Assembly (NCBI GenBank): GCA_964564785.1
Contig: CAZMCT010000004.1
Span: 6,275 to 70,274 of the forward strand
Reading direction: 5' to 3'
Length of the DNA: 64,000 nucleotides
Source: CAZMCT01 sp964564785
GTDB lineage: Bacteria; Planctomycetota; Phycisphaerae; UBA1845; Fen-1342
The notes under the pieces are model-generated. The model had not been told where the DNA came from, searched no databases, and saw only the letters and a program-made list of their open reading frames with translations. The translations under genes and the position numbers were made by a program. The stretch's first letter is position 1, and every line of letters starts with the position of its first letter. Shown here in pieces: positions 18,138-26,250 of this stretch.

Positions 18138-19466
18138 ATGAGTGCCCGGCTCGGCCATAGCGCTGCGACCGTCCCGCCTCGAACGCGCCCCGAGGCCGCG
18201 CTTCGGGATGAGCTGGCGAAGCGGGTTTCGAACCTCTCGGGGCGCGCGGGCGAACTGTGCGCGGACCTGGAGCAGATCCAGGCGGTCGTGCAGGCGGAGC
18301 TGAGGGCGCTGGATCGGCAGCAGGCCGAACTGGCGGAGCGCGGCGCCCGACTGGCGCAACGGCAGGACGAGCAGCGCGCTCGGGCGGCGGCCTTGGAGCA
18401 GGCCGAGGCCGAGTTGCGGGTGCGGCAGGCCGAGCTCGAGACGCGCCGGGAAGAGTGCGATCGGCAGCGTGAGGACTTGAGCCGGCTCGAGGGGGAGCTG
18501 GCCGCCCGCGAGCGAGAGCTGAACAGCCGCCGGAGCGAGCTCGACGCCCAGGCCGAAGAAGTCGAGCTGCGCGAGGCCGAAGTTGCGGACCGGCAGTCGC
18601 TGGTGGAGCAAACCGCGCGACAGTTGGCGCGCGAGCAGGAGCAACTCCGGAGTCGGGAGGCAGCGCTGGCGAAACGGGCGGAGGAGCTGGAGCAGGCCCG
18701 GGCCCAGTTAGCGCAGGAGGAAGAGCATTTCCACGGGCGGGAGGCCGCCCTGGCGGAGCGGGCCCGCGAGCTGGAAGAGAAGCGCGGCGCGCTGGCTCGC
18801 GAGGAAGAGGACTTACGGCGGCGCGAGGCCGTGCTCGCGAGCCACGGACGGATGCTCCAGCAGCAACGGGCGGAGCTCGTCCGCCTGCGCGCGGCGACTC
18901 CGGACGGAAACGGCGAACGACGCGACGCGGCTGCCGAGGCGGGCACGGCGGCTGCGGCAGCGCTGGCCGGCCGGACCCAGGCGCTCGAGCAGCAGCGGGC
19001 CGCGATCCAGGCCCAGGAAGCCGAATTGATGCGCCAGCAGCTCATCCTGTCGGCCCGGGCCCGCGAACTGCACGAGCATGGTCAGACGCTGATCGGAAAC
19101 GCGGCCGCGCTGCGTGCCGTGGCGGAGGTGGATTCGGCGGCGGCGCGCGTCGCGCAGCAGCAGCGTGAGGAGCTGGCAAGCGAGCTGGACGCCTACAGCA
19201 AGGGTCTTGCGGGTCGGGCGGCCGAGCTGGAACAGCACCGCCTCGAGTTGGAGCGAGCCGAGGAAGAGCTGCGGCAACGGCAGTTGTCACAGATGGCGCT
19301 GGCACAGGAGCTCGAGCTCCAGCGCGAGACGCTGCGGCTGGAGGAAGAGGAACTCCAACTGCGCCAAGCGAGCGTGGTCGAGCTGCGGACGGCCGTTCGT
19401 TACGTCTCACCCCCCCCGGATATCTACGTCGACCCGCACGAGGTCGACCCGTCACCCGTACCCTAG
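18138..19466 (+). CDS. long coiled-coil protein
   Basis: 442 residues, nearly all Glu, Gln, Arg, Ala and Leu in heptad order from about residue 25 to 430, with repeating blocks such as LEQAEAELRVRQAELE and EELELQRETLRLEEEELQLR. No signal peptide, no transmembrane helix, no enzyme motif. The start is uncertain: ATG 18138 has GGGA upstream; ATG 18111 and GTG 18105 are in frame. Such rods are often scaffolds or spacers; no function can be stated. Divergent from the PLP decarboxylase, with about 170 bases between starts. Confidence 0.7.
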   Translation: MSARLGHSAATVPPRTRPEAALRDELAKRVSNLSGRAGELCADLEQIQAVVQAELRALDRQQAELAERGARLAQRQDEQRARAAALEQAEAELRVRQAELETRREECDRQREDLSRLEGELAARERELNSRRSELDAQAEEVELREAEVADRQSLVEQTARQLAREQEQLRSREAALAKRAEELEQARAQLAQEEEHFHGREAALAERARELEEKRGALAREEEDLRRREAVLASHGRMLQQQRAELVRLRAATPDGNGERRDAAAEAGTAAAAALAGRTQALEQQRAAIQAQEAELMRQQLILSARARELHEHGQTLIGNAAALRAVAEVDSAAARVAQQQREELASELDAYSKGLAGRAAELEQHRLELERAEEELRQRQLSQMALAQELELQRETLRLEEEELQLRQASVVELRTAVRYVSPPPDIYVDPHEVDPSPVP

Positions 19467-19836
19467 CGCCGACCTCCATTCCCTGTTCCGCTTTTCTTTT
19501 TGTTTGCCGCCATCCTCAGCGCTTCTCGGCAGCCCCTTGAAAAAGGGTACAGACACGGCGGGATTGGCCGTCGGTGCTATCGCGATGGCGGGTTGGCGCG
19601 GAGCCAGCCCCCTTTTTGAACGCGCTGGCAAGGAGTGCGAGGCGGCTTGTGGGCCCCGCGGTTCTCCGTCGCGTTCGCGGCGTAGGTGGGCCGGTCATTG
19701 TACGTCACGGGAGAGAGTGAAAAGGCAACGGGGAAGAGGGAACGGGGAACAGGGAATGGGGAACAGGGGGCACGGCCGGACGGCCGTGGCACATGGCGGA
19801 GGGATGGACGGGCTGCAAGCCGTGACTACCGGACCG
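19467..19836. other. intergenic region with heptad and hairpin repeats
   Basis: Between two converging genes. It contains a GGGAAnn heptad run (19730-19770), then the perfect hairpin CACGGCCG-GA-CGGCCGTG (19771-19788) and a weaker GGCT-GCA-AGCC hairpin near 19806. No gene. Confidence 0.6.
19730..19770 (+). repeat. GGGAAnn heptad tandem repeat (G-quadruplex potential)
   Basis: Consecutive units GGGAAGA, GGGAACG, GGGAACA, GGGAATG and GGGAACA put four or more G3 runs four bases apart, the textbook pattern for an intramolecular G-quadruplex on the plus strand. Further copies lie at 32604-32680 and, on the minus strand, 53281-53308. Confidence 0.75.
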
Positions 19837-20334
19837 CTACAAGAGCTCGGCGATCGGGCGGATGTGCCGGGCGAATTCGGCGACCGGCATGTTCACCGTA
19901 CCCCATTTCGGGCTGCGAATCCGAGCACAGTGGCAGTACTCGCCGAGCGGGATGCCTGTGAAGACGTAGCGGGCGTCGCGGAAGATGTGGACGAGCTCGG
20001 CCGGCGGGTCGCTGACGGTCTCGAGCCGATAGGCGAAGACCAGCAAGCCTGCAAACCCCGGTCCGAACACCTCCTGCCACTGCCGCAGGCCGTCCAGGTC
20101 CGCCTGAGTGACCCAGTTTTCCCACCTCCGCCCGGCGCCGCGCCCGCCCCAGCGGCGGCCCTTTACGTCCACGAGCCAGTTCGGCCGGGCCGCAGCGTAA
20201 ACGATGAAGTCGAAGCTCTTCAGCCGGGCGTCGCGGAAGGCGGCGCGTTTGGCTTCGTCGACGGCCACATAGGGCACCTCGCGGCTGCGGAGGTAGTGCT
20301 CGAAGGCGGCCTCGTAAACGATGTGGGCCTTCAC
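19837..20334 (-). CDS. HYExAFE-family protein, possible PD-(D/E)XK nuclease fold
   Basis: 165 residues starting VKAHIVYEAAFEHYLRSRE, the (H)YExAFExYLR signature of a protein family found mainly in planctomycetes. The following pattern FDFIVY...WLVDVKGR has the Asp ... Asp-x-Lys spacing of PD-(D/E)XK nucleases, and an early Glu could complete a metal site. So a small DNA-acting enzyme is possible but unproven. GTG 20334 is chosen because it has no Shine-Dalgarno and lies seven bases after a TATCAT box, as in leaderless genes; an ATG at 20343 overlaps that box. Divergent from kdsB. Confidence 0.7.
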   Translation of the reverse strand: MKAHIVYEAAFEHYLRSREVPYVAVDEAKRAAFRDARLKSFDFIVYAAARPNWLVDVKGRRWGGRGAGRRWENWVTQADLDGLRQWQEVFGPGFAGLLVFAYRLETVSDPPAELVHIFRDARYVFTGIPLGEYCHCARIRSPKWGTVNMPVAEFARHIRPIAELL

Positions 20335-20341
20335 GTGGGGC

Positions 20342-20347
20342 ATGATA
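20342..20347 (-). promoter_or_regulatory. -10 box TATCAT, probable leaderless promoter
   Basis: TATCAT on the minus strand, seven bases before GTG 20334 of the HYExAFE gene. No ribosome site lies between, so transcription would begin at or next to the start codon. Confidence 0.4.
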
Positions 20348-20509
20348 GCGTGTGATGACGCCCGGCAAAGGGAGCCAGAACCGGTAGGGCGCGGCAGTCG
20401 GGCGGCTGGCATGGGCGGCTTGCCCGCATCGCCGGGTCACGCTTGCGGGGGGAATGCCGCTTGCTTGCGGTCGCAGCCGGGCTTGGGTGCCTTTGGTCGC
20501 GGCTCGGAT

Positions 20510-20537
20510 TTGCACGCCGGCTGCCGGCCGGTATGAT
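20510..20537 (+). promoter_or_regulatory. candidate promoter of kdsB
   Basis: TTGCAC (20510-20515) and TATGAT (20532-20537) with a 16-base spacer, about 31 bases before the kdsB GTG. Predicted by eye. Confidence 0.35.
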
Positions 20538-20568
20538 GCGTCCGTTCCCTCCAGTTGCGAGAGTCCGC

Positions 20569-21321
20569 GTGGACGTCGTGGCAGTGATCCCGGCCCGCTA
20601 CGGCTCGACCCGTTTCCCCGGAAAACCCCTCGCCCGAGGAACCGGCCGCTACCTGATCGAGCACGTGGTGGACAGAGTCCGCGCGGCGCGTCTGATCCGC
20701 CGCTGCATCGTGGCAACGGACGACGAGCGGATCGCGAGCGCGGTGCGGAGCTTCGGGGGCGAGGCGGCGCTGACGCGCGCGGACCACGTCAGCGGGACGG
20801 ATCGAATTGCGGAAGTGGTTGCCGGCCTGCCGGGGGCAGACGACGACGTGATTCTCAACGTCCAGGGGGACGAGCCTGAGATCGAGCCGAGCTATCTCGA
20901 CCGGCTGGCAGCCCGCCTGGCGCGTGAACCGCGGGACTGCCCCATGGCCACGCTGGCCTGCCCATTTCCGGCGGAGGGGGACCCACGCGATCCGAACGCG
21001 GTGAAAGTCGTGGTGAATTCGGCGGGCCGAGCGCTGTATTTCTCCCGGGCTTTGATACCATACTGGCGGGAGCCGTGTGGAAGCGGCCGCCCGCCCGGGT
21101 GCCTGCTGCACCTGGGGGTGTACGCCTACCGCCGCGCGTTCCTTCTCGAGCTTGCCACGTGGCAGCCGGGTGGGCTGGAACAGGTCGAGAAACTCGAGCA
21201 GCTACGCGTGCTGGAACGTGGCACGGCGCTGGCGGTCGAGATTGTGGAACACGCTTGCGTTGGGATCGACACGCCCGCGGACTATGAGCGGTTCGTGGCG
21301 CGATTCCAGCGGAGGAGTTGA
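20569..21321 (+). CDS. kdsB: 3-deoxy-manno-octulosonate cytidylyltransferase
   Basis: Cytoplasmic enzyme that activates Kdo with CTP to CMP-Kdo for lipopolysaccharide inner core. The 250-residue product from GTG 20569 matches the usual length. Motifs: IPARYGSTRFPGKPL near residue 7 (nucleotide-binding loop), ATDDERI, GTDRIAEV and NVQGDEPEIEP (metal and CTP contacts) and a C-terminal GIDTPADYER. Upstream in-frame ATGs at 20533 and 20536 fall at the predicted -10 box and are less likely starts. Its presence implies a Gram-negative outer membrane with Kdo. 81 bases before a CTP synthase gene, a sensible pairing because KdsB consumes CTP. Confidence 0.93.
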   Translation: MDVVAVIPARYGSTRFPGKPLARGTGRYLIEHVVDRVRAARLIRRCIVATDDERIASAVRSFGGEAALTRADHVSGTDRIAEVVAGLPGADDDVILNVQGDEPEIEPSYLDRLAARLAREPRDCPMATLACPFPAEGDPRDPNAVKVVVNSAGRALYFSRALIPYWREPCGSGRPPGCLLHLGVYAYRRAFLLELATWQPGGLEQVEKLEQLRVLERGTALAVEIVEHACVGIDTPADYERFVARFQRRS

Positions 21322-21402
21322 GCGATCGTGCGGGGCCGGGCGACCGGCCGCCGCGGGATGTAAGCAGCGGCCGCGAGCCGCCGTGGAAGGCTGGGACACG
21401 CA

Positions 21403-23211
21403 ATGGATAGCGATCGCCTGCTGGAGTCGATTCGTGACCAGTCGGGGGACACGGAGTTCTATCTGCCGCTGCCGGCGGGGTACAAGCCGGGCACCACGAA
21501 GTTCGTGGCGGTCTTCGGGACGGTGATGAGCGGGCTGGGCAAGGGGATCTTCAACTCGTCGCTGGCGCGGTGTCTGAAGGACAAGGGGCTAGTGGTCGCG
21601 CCGATCAAGCTCGAGGGGTACCTGAACATCGACTCGGGGACGCTGAACCCGTTCCGGCATGGTGAGGTCTTCGTGCTGGACGACGGGACCGAGTGCGACA
21701 TGGACCTGGGGACGTACGAGCGGGCGCTGGACCAGGACCTGAGCCGGTTGAATTTCGCGACCAGCGGGCAGATCTACCGCCGCGTGCTGGAGCGTGAGCG
21801 GACGGGGGCGTACCTGGGCCGCGACGTGCAGATGATCCCGCACGTGACGGGCGAGGTGAAGAATCGCCTGCGTGAGCTGGCGCTGGCGACGCGGGCGGAC
21901 GTGGTGTTCGTCGAGATCGGCGGGACGGTCGGGGACGTCGAGAACGCCCACTACATCGAGGCCATGCGGCAGCTCGCGTTCGAGGAGGGTCCGCGGAGCG
22001 TGTGCTTTGTCGCGCTGACGTACGTGCTCGAGCCGGCCATCCTGGGCGAACAGAAAAGCAAGGCCGCGCAGCTCGGCATCCGCCGGTTGCTGGAGTGCGG
22101 GATCCAGCCGCACATCATCGCCTGCCGGGCACACACGCCGGTGACCCGGAAGGTGCGTGAAAAAATCGCCCTGTTCAGCAACGTCCCGCCCGAGCGGGTT
22201 TTCAGCATGCATGACTGCGAGAGCGTCTACCTGATCCCCGAGCTGCTGCGCGGGGCGGGCTACGACAAGGCGGTCATGGAGTGGCTGGAGCTCAAGCCGC
22301 GGCTGGATGAGGCGGCCGAGCGAACAGCCCGCGAGGCGTGGCTGGGATACCTGACCCGCATGCGCAACGCGACGCGCGAGGTCTCCATCGGGATTACCGG
22401 CAAGTACACCGCCGTCCGCGACGCGTACGCGAGCATCCTCAAGGCCCTCGAGCACTCCGGCGTCGCCCTCGGCTGCAAGGTGCACGTCCGCTGGGTCGAC
22501 ACGTCCGAGCTGACGGACGAGACCGCCGCCGACGCCCTCGGCGAACTGCACGGCATCATCGTCCCCGGCGCATTCGGCACGCGCGGCGCCGAGGGCAAGA
22601 TCGCCTGCCTCAAATATGCCCGGCTGCACCGCCTGCCCTGCCTAGGCATCTGCTACGGCTTCCAGATGGCCGTCATCGAGTTCGCCCGCAACGTCTGCGG
22701 CATGTCCGATGCGAACTCGACCGAGATCGACAACGAGTGTCGTTTCCCCGTCATCAACCTCCTGCCCGAGCAGAAGGCCATCGAGGGCCTCGGGGGCACG
22801 ATGCGGCTGGGCGGCCACGACATCGCCGCCCGCGCCGGCACGCTGGCCGAGCGGATGTTCGGCCCCCGCACCCGCATGCGTTTTCGGCACCGCTATGAGG
22901 TCGATCCGCGCTACATCCCCCAACTCGAGGCCGCCGGGATGATCTTCTCCGGCAAGAGCCCGCGGGCCGAGATCATGAACGTCCTCGAGCTGCGGCCCGA
23001 CCTGCACCCCTACTACGTCGGCACCCAGGCCCACCCCGAACTCACCAGCCGCCCGCTGTCGCCCCACCCCATGTTCCTCGGGCTGGTCCACGCCGCACTC
23101 CGCCGCGCCTACGCCGACTATGACGAGCCCCTGGTCTACCCGGCCGAAGAGGCCGCGGCTGACGAAGCCAACGCCGGGCGAACCGCCCGCGTGAGCTCCG
23201 TCCCGCGCTGA
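21403..23211 (+). CDS. pyrG: CTP synthase (divergent)
   Basis: 602-residue amidoligase making CTP from UTP, ATP and glutamine. N-terminal synthetase domain (about 30-300): FGTVMSGLGKGI replaces the usual TGGVVSSLGKG, KLEGYLNIDSGTLNP replaces KxDPYLNxDPGTMxP, while HGEVFVLDDGTECDMDLG and GGTVGDVEN are close to consensus. C-terminal class I glutamine amidotransferase (about 320-580): GICYGFQ with Cys417 (usually GICLGMQ) and the His544/Glu546 pair. So catalytic residues remain but several near-invariant positions differ, and there is an N-terminal extension of about 30 residues. It may be a second CTP synthase devoted to kdsB, or the only one; this window cannot tell. Confidence 0.9.
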   Translation: MDSDRLLESIRDQSGDTEFYLPLPAGYKPGTTKFVAVFGTVMSGLGKGIFNSSLARCLKDKGLVVAPIKLEGYLNIDSGTLNPFRHGEVFVLDDGTECDMDLGTYERALDQDLSRLNFATSGQIYRRVLERERTGAYLGRDVQMIPHVTGEVKNRLRELALATRADVVFVEIGGTVGDVENAHYIEAMRQLAFEEGPRSVCFVALTYVLEPAILGEQKSKAAQLGIRRLLECGIQPHIIACRAHTPVTRKVREKIALFSNVPPERVFSMHDCESVYLIPELLRGAGYDKAVMEWLELKPRLDEAAERTAREAWLGYLTRMRNATREVSIGITGKYTAVRDAYASILKALEHSGVALGCKVHVRWVDTSELTDETAADALGELHGIIVPGAFGTRGAEGKIACLKYARLHRLPCLGICYGFQMAVIEFARNVCGMSDANSTEIDNECRFPVINLLPEQKAIEGLGGTMRLGGHDIAARAGTLAERMFGPRTRMRFRHRYEVDPRYIPQLEAAGMIFSGKSPRAEIMNVLELRPDLHPYYVGTQAHPELTSRPLSPHPMFLGLVHAALRRAYADYDEPLVYPAEEAAADEANAGRTARVSSVPR

Positions 23212-23313
23212 GGCGGCCGCCGCGCATGCCGGAGTATCGAGTTATCGCCCCTGCCCACCCGCGGCGGCGGCCCGCCTGACGAAAACGCCGCAATCTCCGC
23301 TCAACCCGAGCGT

Positions 23314-23319
23314 TATACT
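23314..23319 (+). promoter_or_regulatory. -10 box TATACT before the DUF1549 gene
   Basis: TATACT, five of six matches to TATAAT, 31 bases before ATG 23351; no clear -35 box. It would serve the four-gene run that follows. Confidence 0.3.
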
Positions 23320-23350
23320 GGAGCGCAGGCCGCGCGCCGCGCGACACGCA

Positions 23351-24928
23351 ATGAGCCATTTCAGCAGCATTTTCCGAATGCCGCTCGTCGTGGCGGCGGT
23401 GGCGGCCACGGCCGGTCTGGCGGCCGCGCAAGTCGTTCGGCCGTACGAACGCGAGGACTGGCCCATCTCGGGCAACGCGGTGGACGAGCAGGCGCAGGCC
23501 GCGTGGCAGGCGGCAGGGATTGAGTCGGCGCGGCCGTGCTCCGACGAAGTGTTCGTCCGGCGGGTATTTCTCGACGTGATTGGCACGCTGCCGACGCCGG
23601 CCGAGGTGGGGCAGTTCCTCAATGATTCCGCGCCGGACAGGCGGGCGAAGCTGATCGAGGCGCTGTTGGCGCGCGACGAGTTCGCGGATTATTGGTCGTT
23701 GAAGTGGTGCGACTTGCTGCGGGTCAAGTCCGAGTTTCCGATCAACCTGTGGCCCAACGCCGTGCAGGCGTATCACCGCTGGGTCCGCGACGCCCTGGCG
23801 CGAAACACGCCCTACGACCGGTTTGCCCGCGAGTTACTGACGGCCAGCGGCAGCAACTTCCGGGTGCCGCCGGTGAACTTCTACCGGGCGGCGGCCAGCC
23901 GCGAACCGGCCGGCCTGGCGGCTGTGGTGGCGCTGACGTTCATGGGAACGCGACTGGACCGGTGGTCGGCCGCGGATCGCCAGGCGCTGGAGGCGTTCTT
24001 CTCGCGGGTGGCGTGCAAAACAACCGGCGAGTGGAAGGAGGAGATCATCTACCTGGACCCGTCGCCGCGGGGCCCGCTGGAGGCGGTGCTGCCGGACGGG
24101 ACTCGGGTCACGATCGCCGCGGGCGAGGATCCGCGAAAGGTCTTCGCCGATTGGCTGATCCGGGCGGACAACCCGTGGTTTGCGCGGGCGGCGGTGAACC
24201 GCGTGTGGGCGTGGCTGCTGGGGCGGGGGATCATCCACGAGCCCGATGACATCCGGCCGGACAATCCTCCCGCGAACGCGGGGCTGCTGGAACTGCTGGA
24301 GCGGGAATTGGTTCGGTCGGGCTACGACCTGAAACACGTGTACCGGTTGATCCTGAACTCGCGGACGTATCAGCAGTCGTCGATCGGGCGGAGTGCCGAC
24401 CCGCAGGCCGAGGCATTGTTCGCATACTACCCGGTGCGGCGGCTGGACGCGGAGGTGCTGATCGACGCGCTCTGTCAGGTGTTCGGCGGCGGCGAGAGCT
24501 ACACCAGCGCGATTCCGGAGCCGTTCACCGTGATTCCGGAAGGAGAACGGACCATCACGCTTGCGGACGGCAGCATCACCAGCCCGTTTCTCGAGCTGTT
24601 CGGCCGGCCGGCGCGTGATTCCGGGCTGATGTCGGAGCGGAACAACCAGCCGACCGTTGAACAGCGGTTGCACTTGCTGAATTCGAGCCAGGTGCTCAAG
24701 CGGATCGGGAACAGCCCGCGGCTACGCGAAATCGTCTCGTCCGGTGGGCGGGACCGGCCGCGGATGATCCGGGCGCTTTACCTGCGGGTGTTGTCGCGTG
24801 AGCCGACAGCGGCGGAGTTGGAAACGGCGGAGGATTACTTTCGTGGTCGGGGCCCGAAACCCCGCGAGGCTTTGGACGATCTGGCATGGGCACTGATCAA
24901 CACCAAGGAATTCCTGTACCGGCACTGA
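23351..24928 (+). CDS. DUF1549/DUF1553 secreted protein
   Basis: 525 residues with an N-terminal signal peptide (hydrophobic 11-26, AAAQ cleavage). DUF1549 spans about residues 45-200 (VFVRRVFLDVIGTLPTPAEV is diagnostic), DUF1553 about 255-480 (NPWFARAAVNRVWAWLLGRG, YDLKHVYRLILNSRTYQQSS). The pair is a hallmark of planctomycetes and usually precedes a DUF1501 protein. Function is not established; links with sulfated-polysaccharide or surface degradation have been proposed for the family from context. There is no cytochrome CxxCH motif here, unlike longer relatives. It overlaps the next gene by 43 bases. Confidence 0.9.
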   Translation: MSHFSSIFRMPLVVAAVAATAGLAAAQVVRPYEREDWPISGNAVDEQAQAAWQAAGIESARPCSDEVFVRRVFLDVIGTLPTPAEVGQFLNDSAPDRRAKLIEALLARDEFADYWSLKWCDLLRVKSEFPINLWPNAVQAYHRWVRDALARNTPYDRFARELLTASGSNFRVPPVNFYRAAASREPAGLAAVVALTFMGTRLDRWSAADRQALEAFFSRVACKTTGEWKEEIIYLDPSPRGPLEAVLPDGTRVTIAAGEDPRKVFADWLIRADNPWFARAAVNRVWAWLLGRGIIHEPDDIRPDNPPANAGLLELLERELVRSGYDLKHVYRLILNSRTYQQSSIGRSADPQAEALFAYYPVRRLDAEVLIDALCQVFGGGESYTSAIPEPFTVIPEGERTITLADGSITSPFLELFGRPARDSGLMSERNNQPTVEQRLHLLNSSQVLKRIGNSPRLREIVSSGGRDRPRMIRALYLRVLSREPTAAELETAEDYFRGRGPKPREALDDLAWALINTKEFLYRH

Positions 24929-26250
24929 CGGCCGGCCTGACGCGTCGCGAGGCCCTGCGTTGGGGGCTGCTCGGCGCCGGCGGGCTGCTGCTCGGGCGGG
25001 TGAGCGGTCTACGGGCGCAGGAGGCGTCGGCCGTCCGCGCTCCACGGGCGCGGGCGGTGATTCAGATTTGGATGTGGGGCGGGCCGGCCCATCTCGACAC
25101 ATTCGATCCGAAGCCCGAGGCGGGCAGCGACTACTGCGGCCCGCTCACCAACCCGATCGAGACGAACGTGGCGGGGATCCGCATCGGGGAGCTGCTGCCG
25201 CTACTGGCCCGGCAGGCGGACAAATACGCGATCATTCGCAGCATGACGCACGGCGTAAACGCCCACGAGACGGCGGCGTACCTGGTGCAGACCGGGCGGC
25301 CGCCGGACCGGCTGGTGTATCCGAGCGTGGGGGCGGTGGTGTCGCTCCTGCGGGGTTACGACCACGGTTACGCGGGGATCGTGCCACCGTACATCGTGCT
25401 GACGGAGTCGCAGGGGCGTTTCTCGGAGGCGGGGTTCCTCGGCCAGCGCTACAAGCCGTTCGTGACGGGCGGCGACCCGAACGCGGCCCGCTTCGCGGTC
25501 GAGGGACTGGTCGCGCCGGACATCTCGGACGCGCGGCAGCAGCGGCGGCGCGACCTGCTGCACCGGCTGGACGTTCTGGGGGCGGCGATGCCGTCGAATC
25601 CGCAGTTCGCGCGGCTCGACCAGTGCGAAGAAAGCGCCTACGGGCTGATGTTCGGCGAGGCCCGTCGCCTGTTCGACCTGTCGGCGGAGAGCGACGAGCT
25701 GCGCGAGCGTTATGGTCGCAACACGTTCGGTCAGTCGTGCCTGGTCGCCCGGCGGCTGGTCGAGGCCGGCGTGCCGTATGTGACGATCAACTACCGGGGC
25801 TGGGACACGCACAAGCAGCACTTCCAGGTCATGCGTCGCCGGCTGCCCGAGCTGGATCAGGGGATGGCGACGCTGCTGGCCGACCTGGCGGAGCGGGGGC
25901 TTCTGGAGCGGACCATCGTCTGGTGGAGCGGCGAGTTCGGGCGCACGCCGCGTGTGCAGTGGGAGCCGCCGTGGAACGGGGGTCGCGGCCACTACGGCAA
26001 GTGCTTCAGCGCGGTGGTCGCCGGCGGCGGATTTGCCGGCGGGCGGGTCGTGGGGGCCTCGAACGCCACCGGCGAGGAGGTGGCGGAACGACCGGTGTAC
26101 CCCGTCGACCTGATCGGCAGCATCTACGAGTTGCTGGGAATCGATCCGGACGGGCCGTTGCCGAACCCGCGCGGCCTCGATGTTCAACTGCTGCCGCCGG
26201 CCGACAGCGTTCCGCACGGCGGCCGGCTGCGGGAGATCATGCCGGCATGA
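24886..26250 (+). CDS. DUF1501 protein, Tat-exported
   Basis: 454 residues of the DUF1501 family, which has an alkaline-phosphatase/sulfatase-like fold. TRREALRW near residues 19-26 followed by GLLGAGGLLLGR is a twin-arginine signal, so it is exported folded. Family phrases: WMWGGPAHLDTFDPKPEA near 65, WDTHKQHFQVMRRRLPELDQ near 305 and GEFGRTPRVQ near 350. Starts inside the end of the DUF1549 gene and its TGA overlaps the next ATG (ATGA), so the three genes are translationally coupled. Enzyme activity unproven. Confidence 0.92.
   Translation: MGTDQHQGIPVPALTAGLTRREALRWGLLGAGGLLLGRVSGLRAQEASAVRAPRARAVIQIWMWGGPAHLDTFDPKPEAGSDYCGPLTNPIETNVAGIRIGELLPLLARQADKYAIIRSMTHGVNAHETAAYLVQTGRPPDRLVYPSVGAVVSLLRGYDHGYAGIVPPYIVLTESQGRFSEAGFLGQRYKPFVTGGDPNAARFAVEGLVAPDISDARQQRRRDLLHRLDVLGAAMPSNPQFARLDQCEESAYGLMFGEARRLFDLSAESDELRERYGRNTFGQSCLVARRLVEAGVPYVTINYRGWDTHKQHFQVMRRRLPELDQGMATLLADLAERGLLERTIVWWSGEFGRTPRVQWEPPWNGGRGHYGKCFSAVVAGGGFAGGRVVGASNATGEEVAERPVYPVDLIGSIYELLGIDPDGPLPNPRGLDVQLLPPADSVPHGGRLREIMPA

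Noticed and set aside
24960..26246. Long upstream extension of the PPC protein frame
   Set aside because: It overlaps the DUF1501 gene completely, is Gly/Arg-rich and lacks a signal peptide; the ATG at 26247 starts one.
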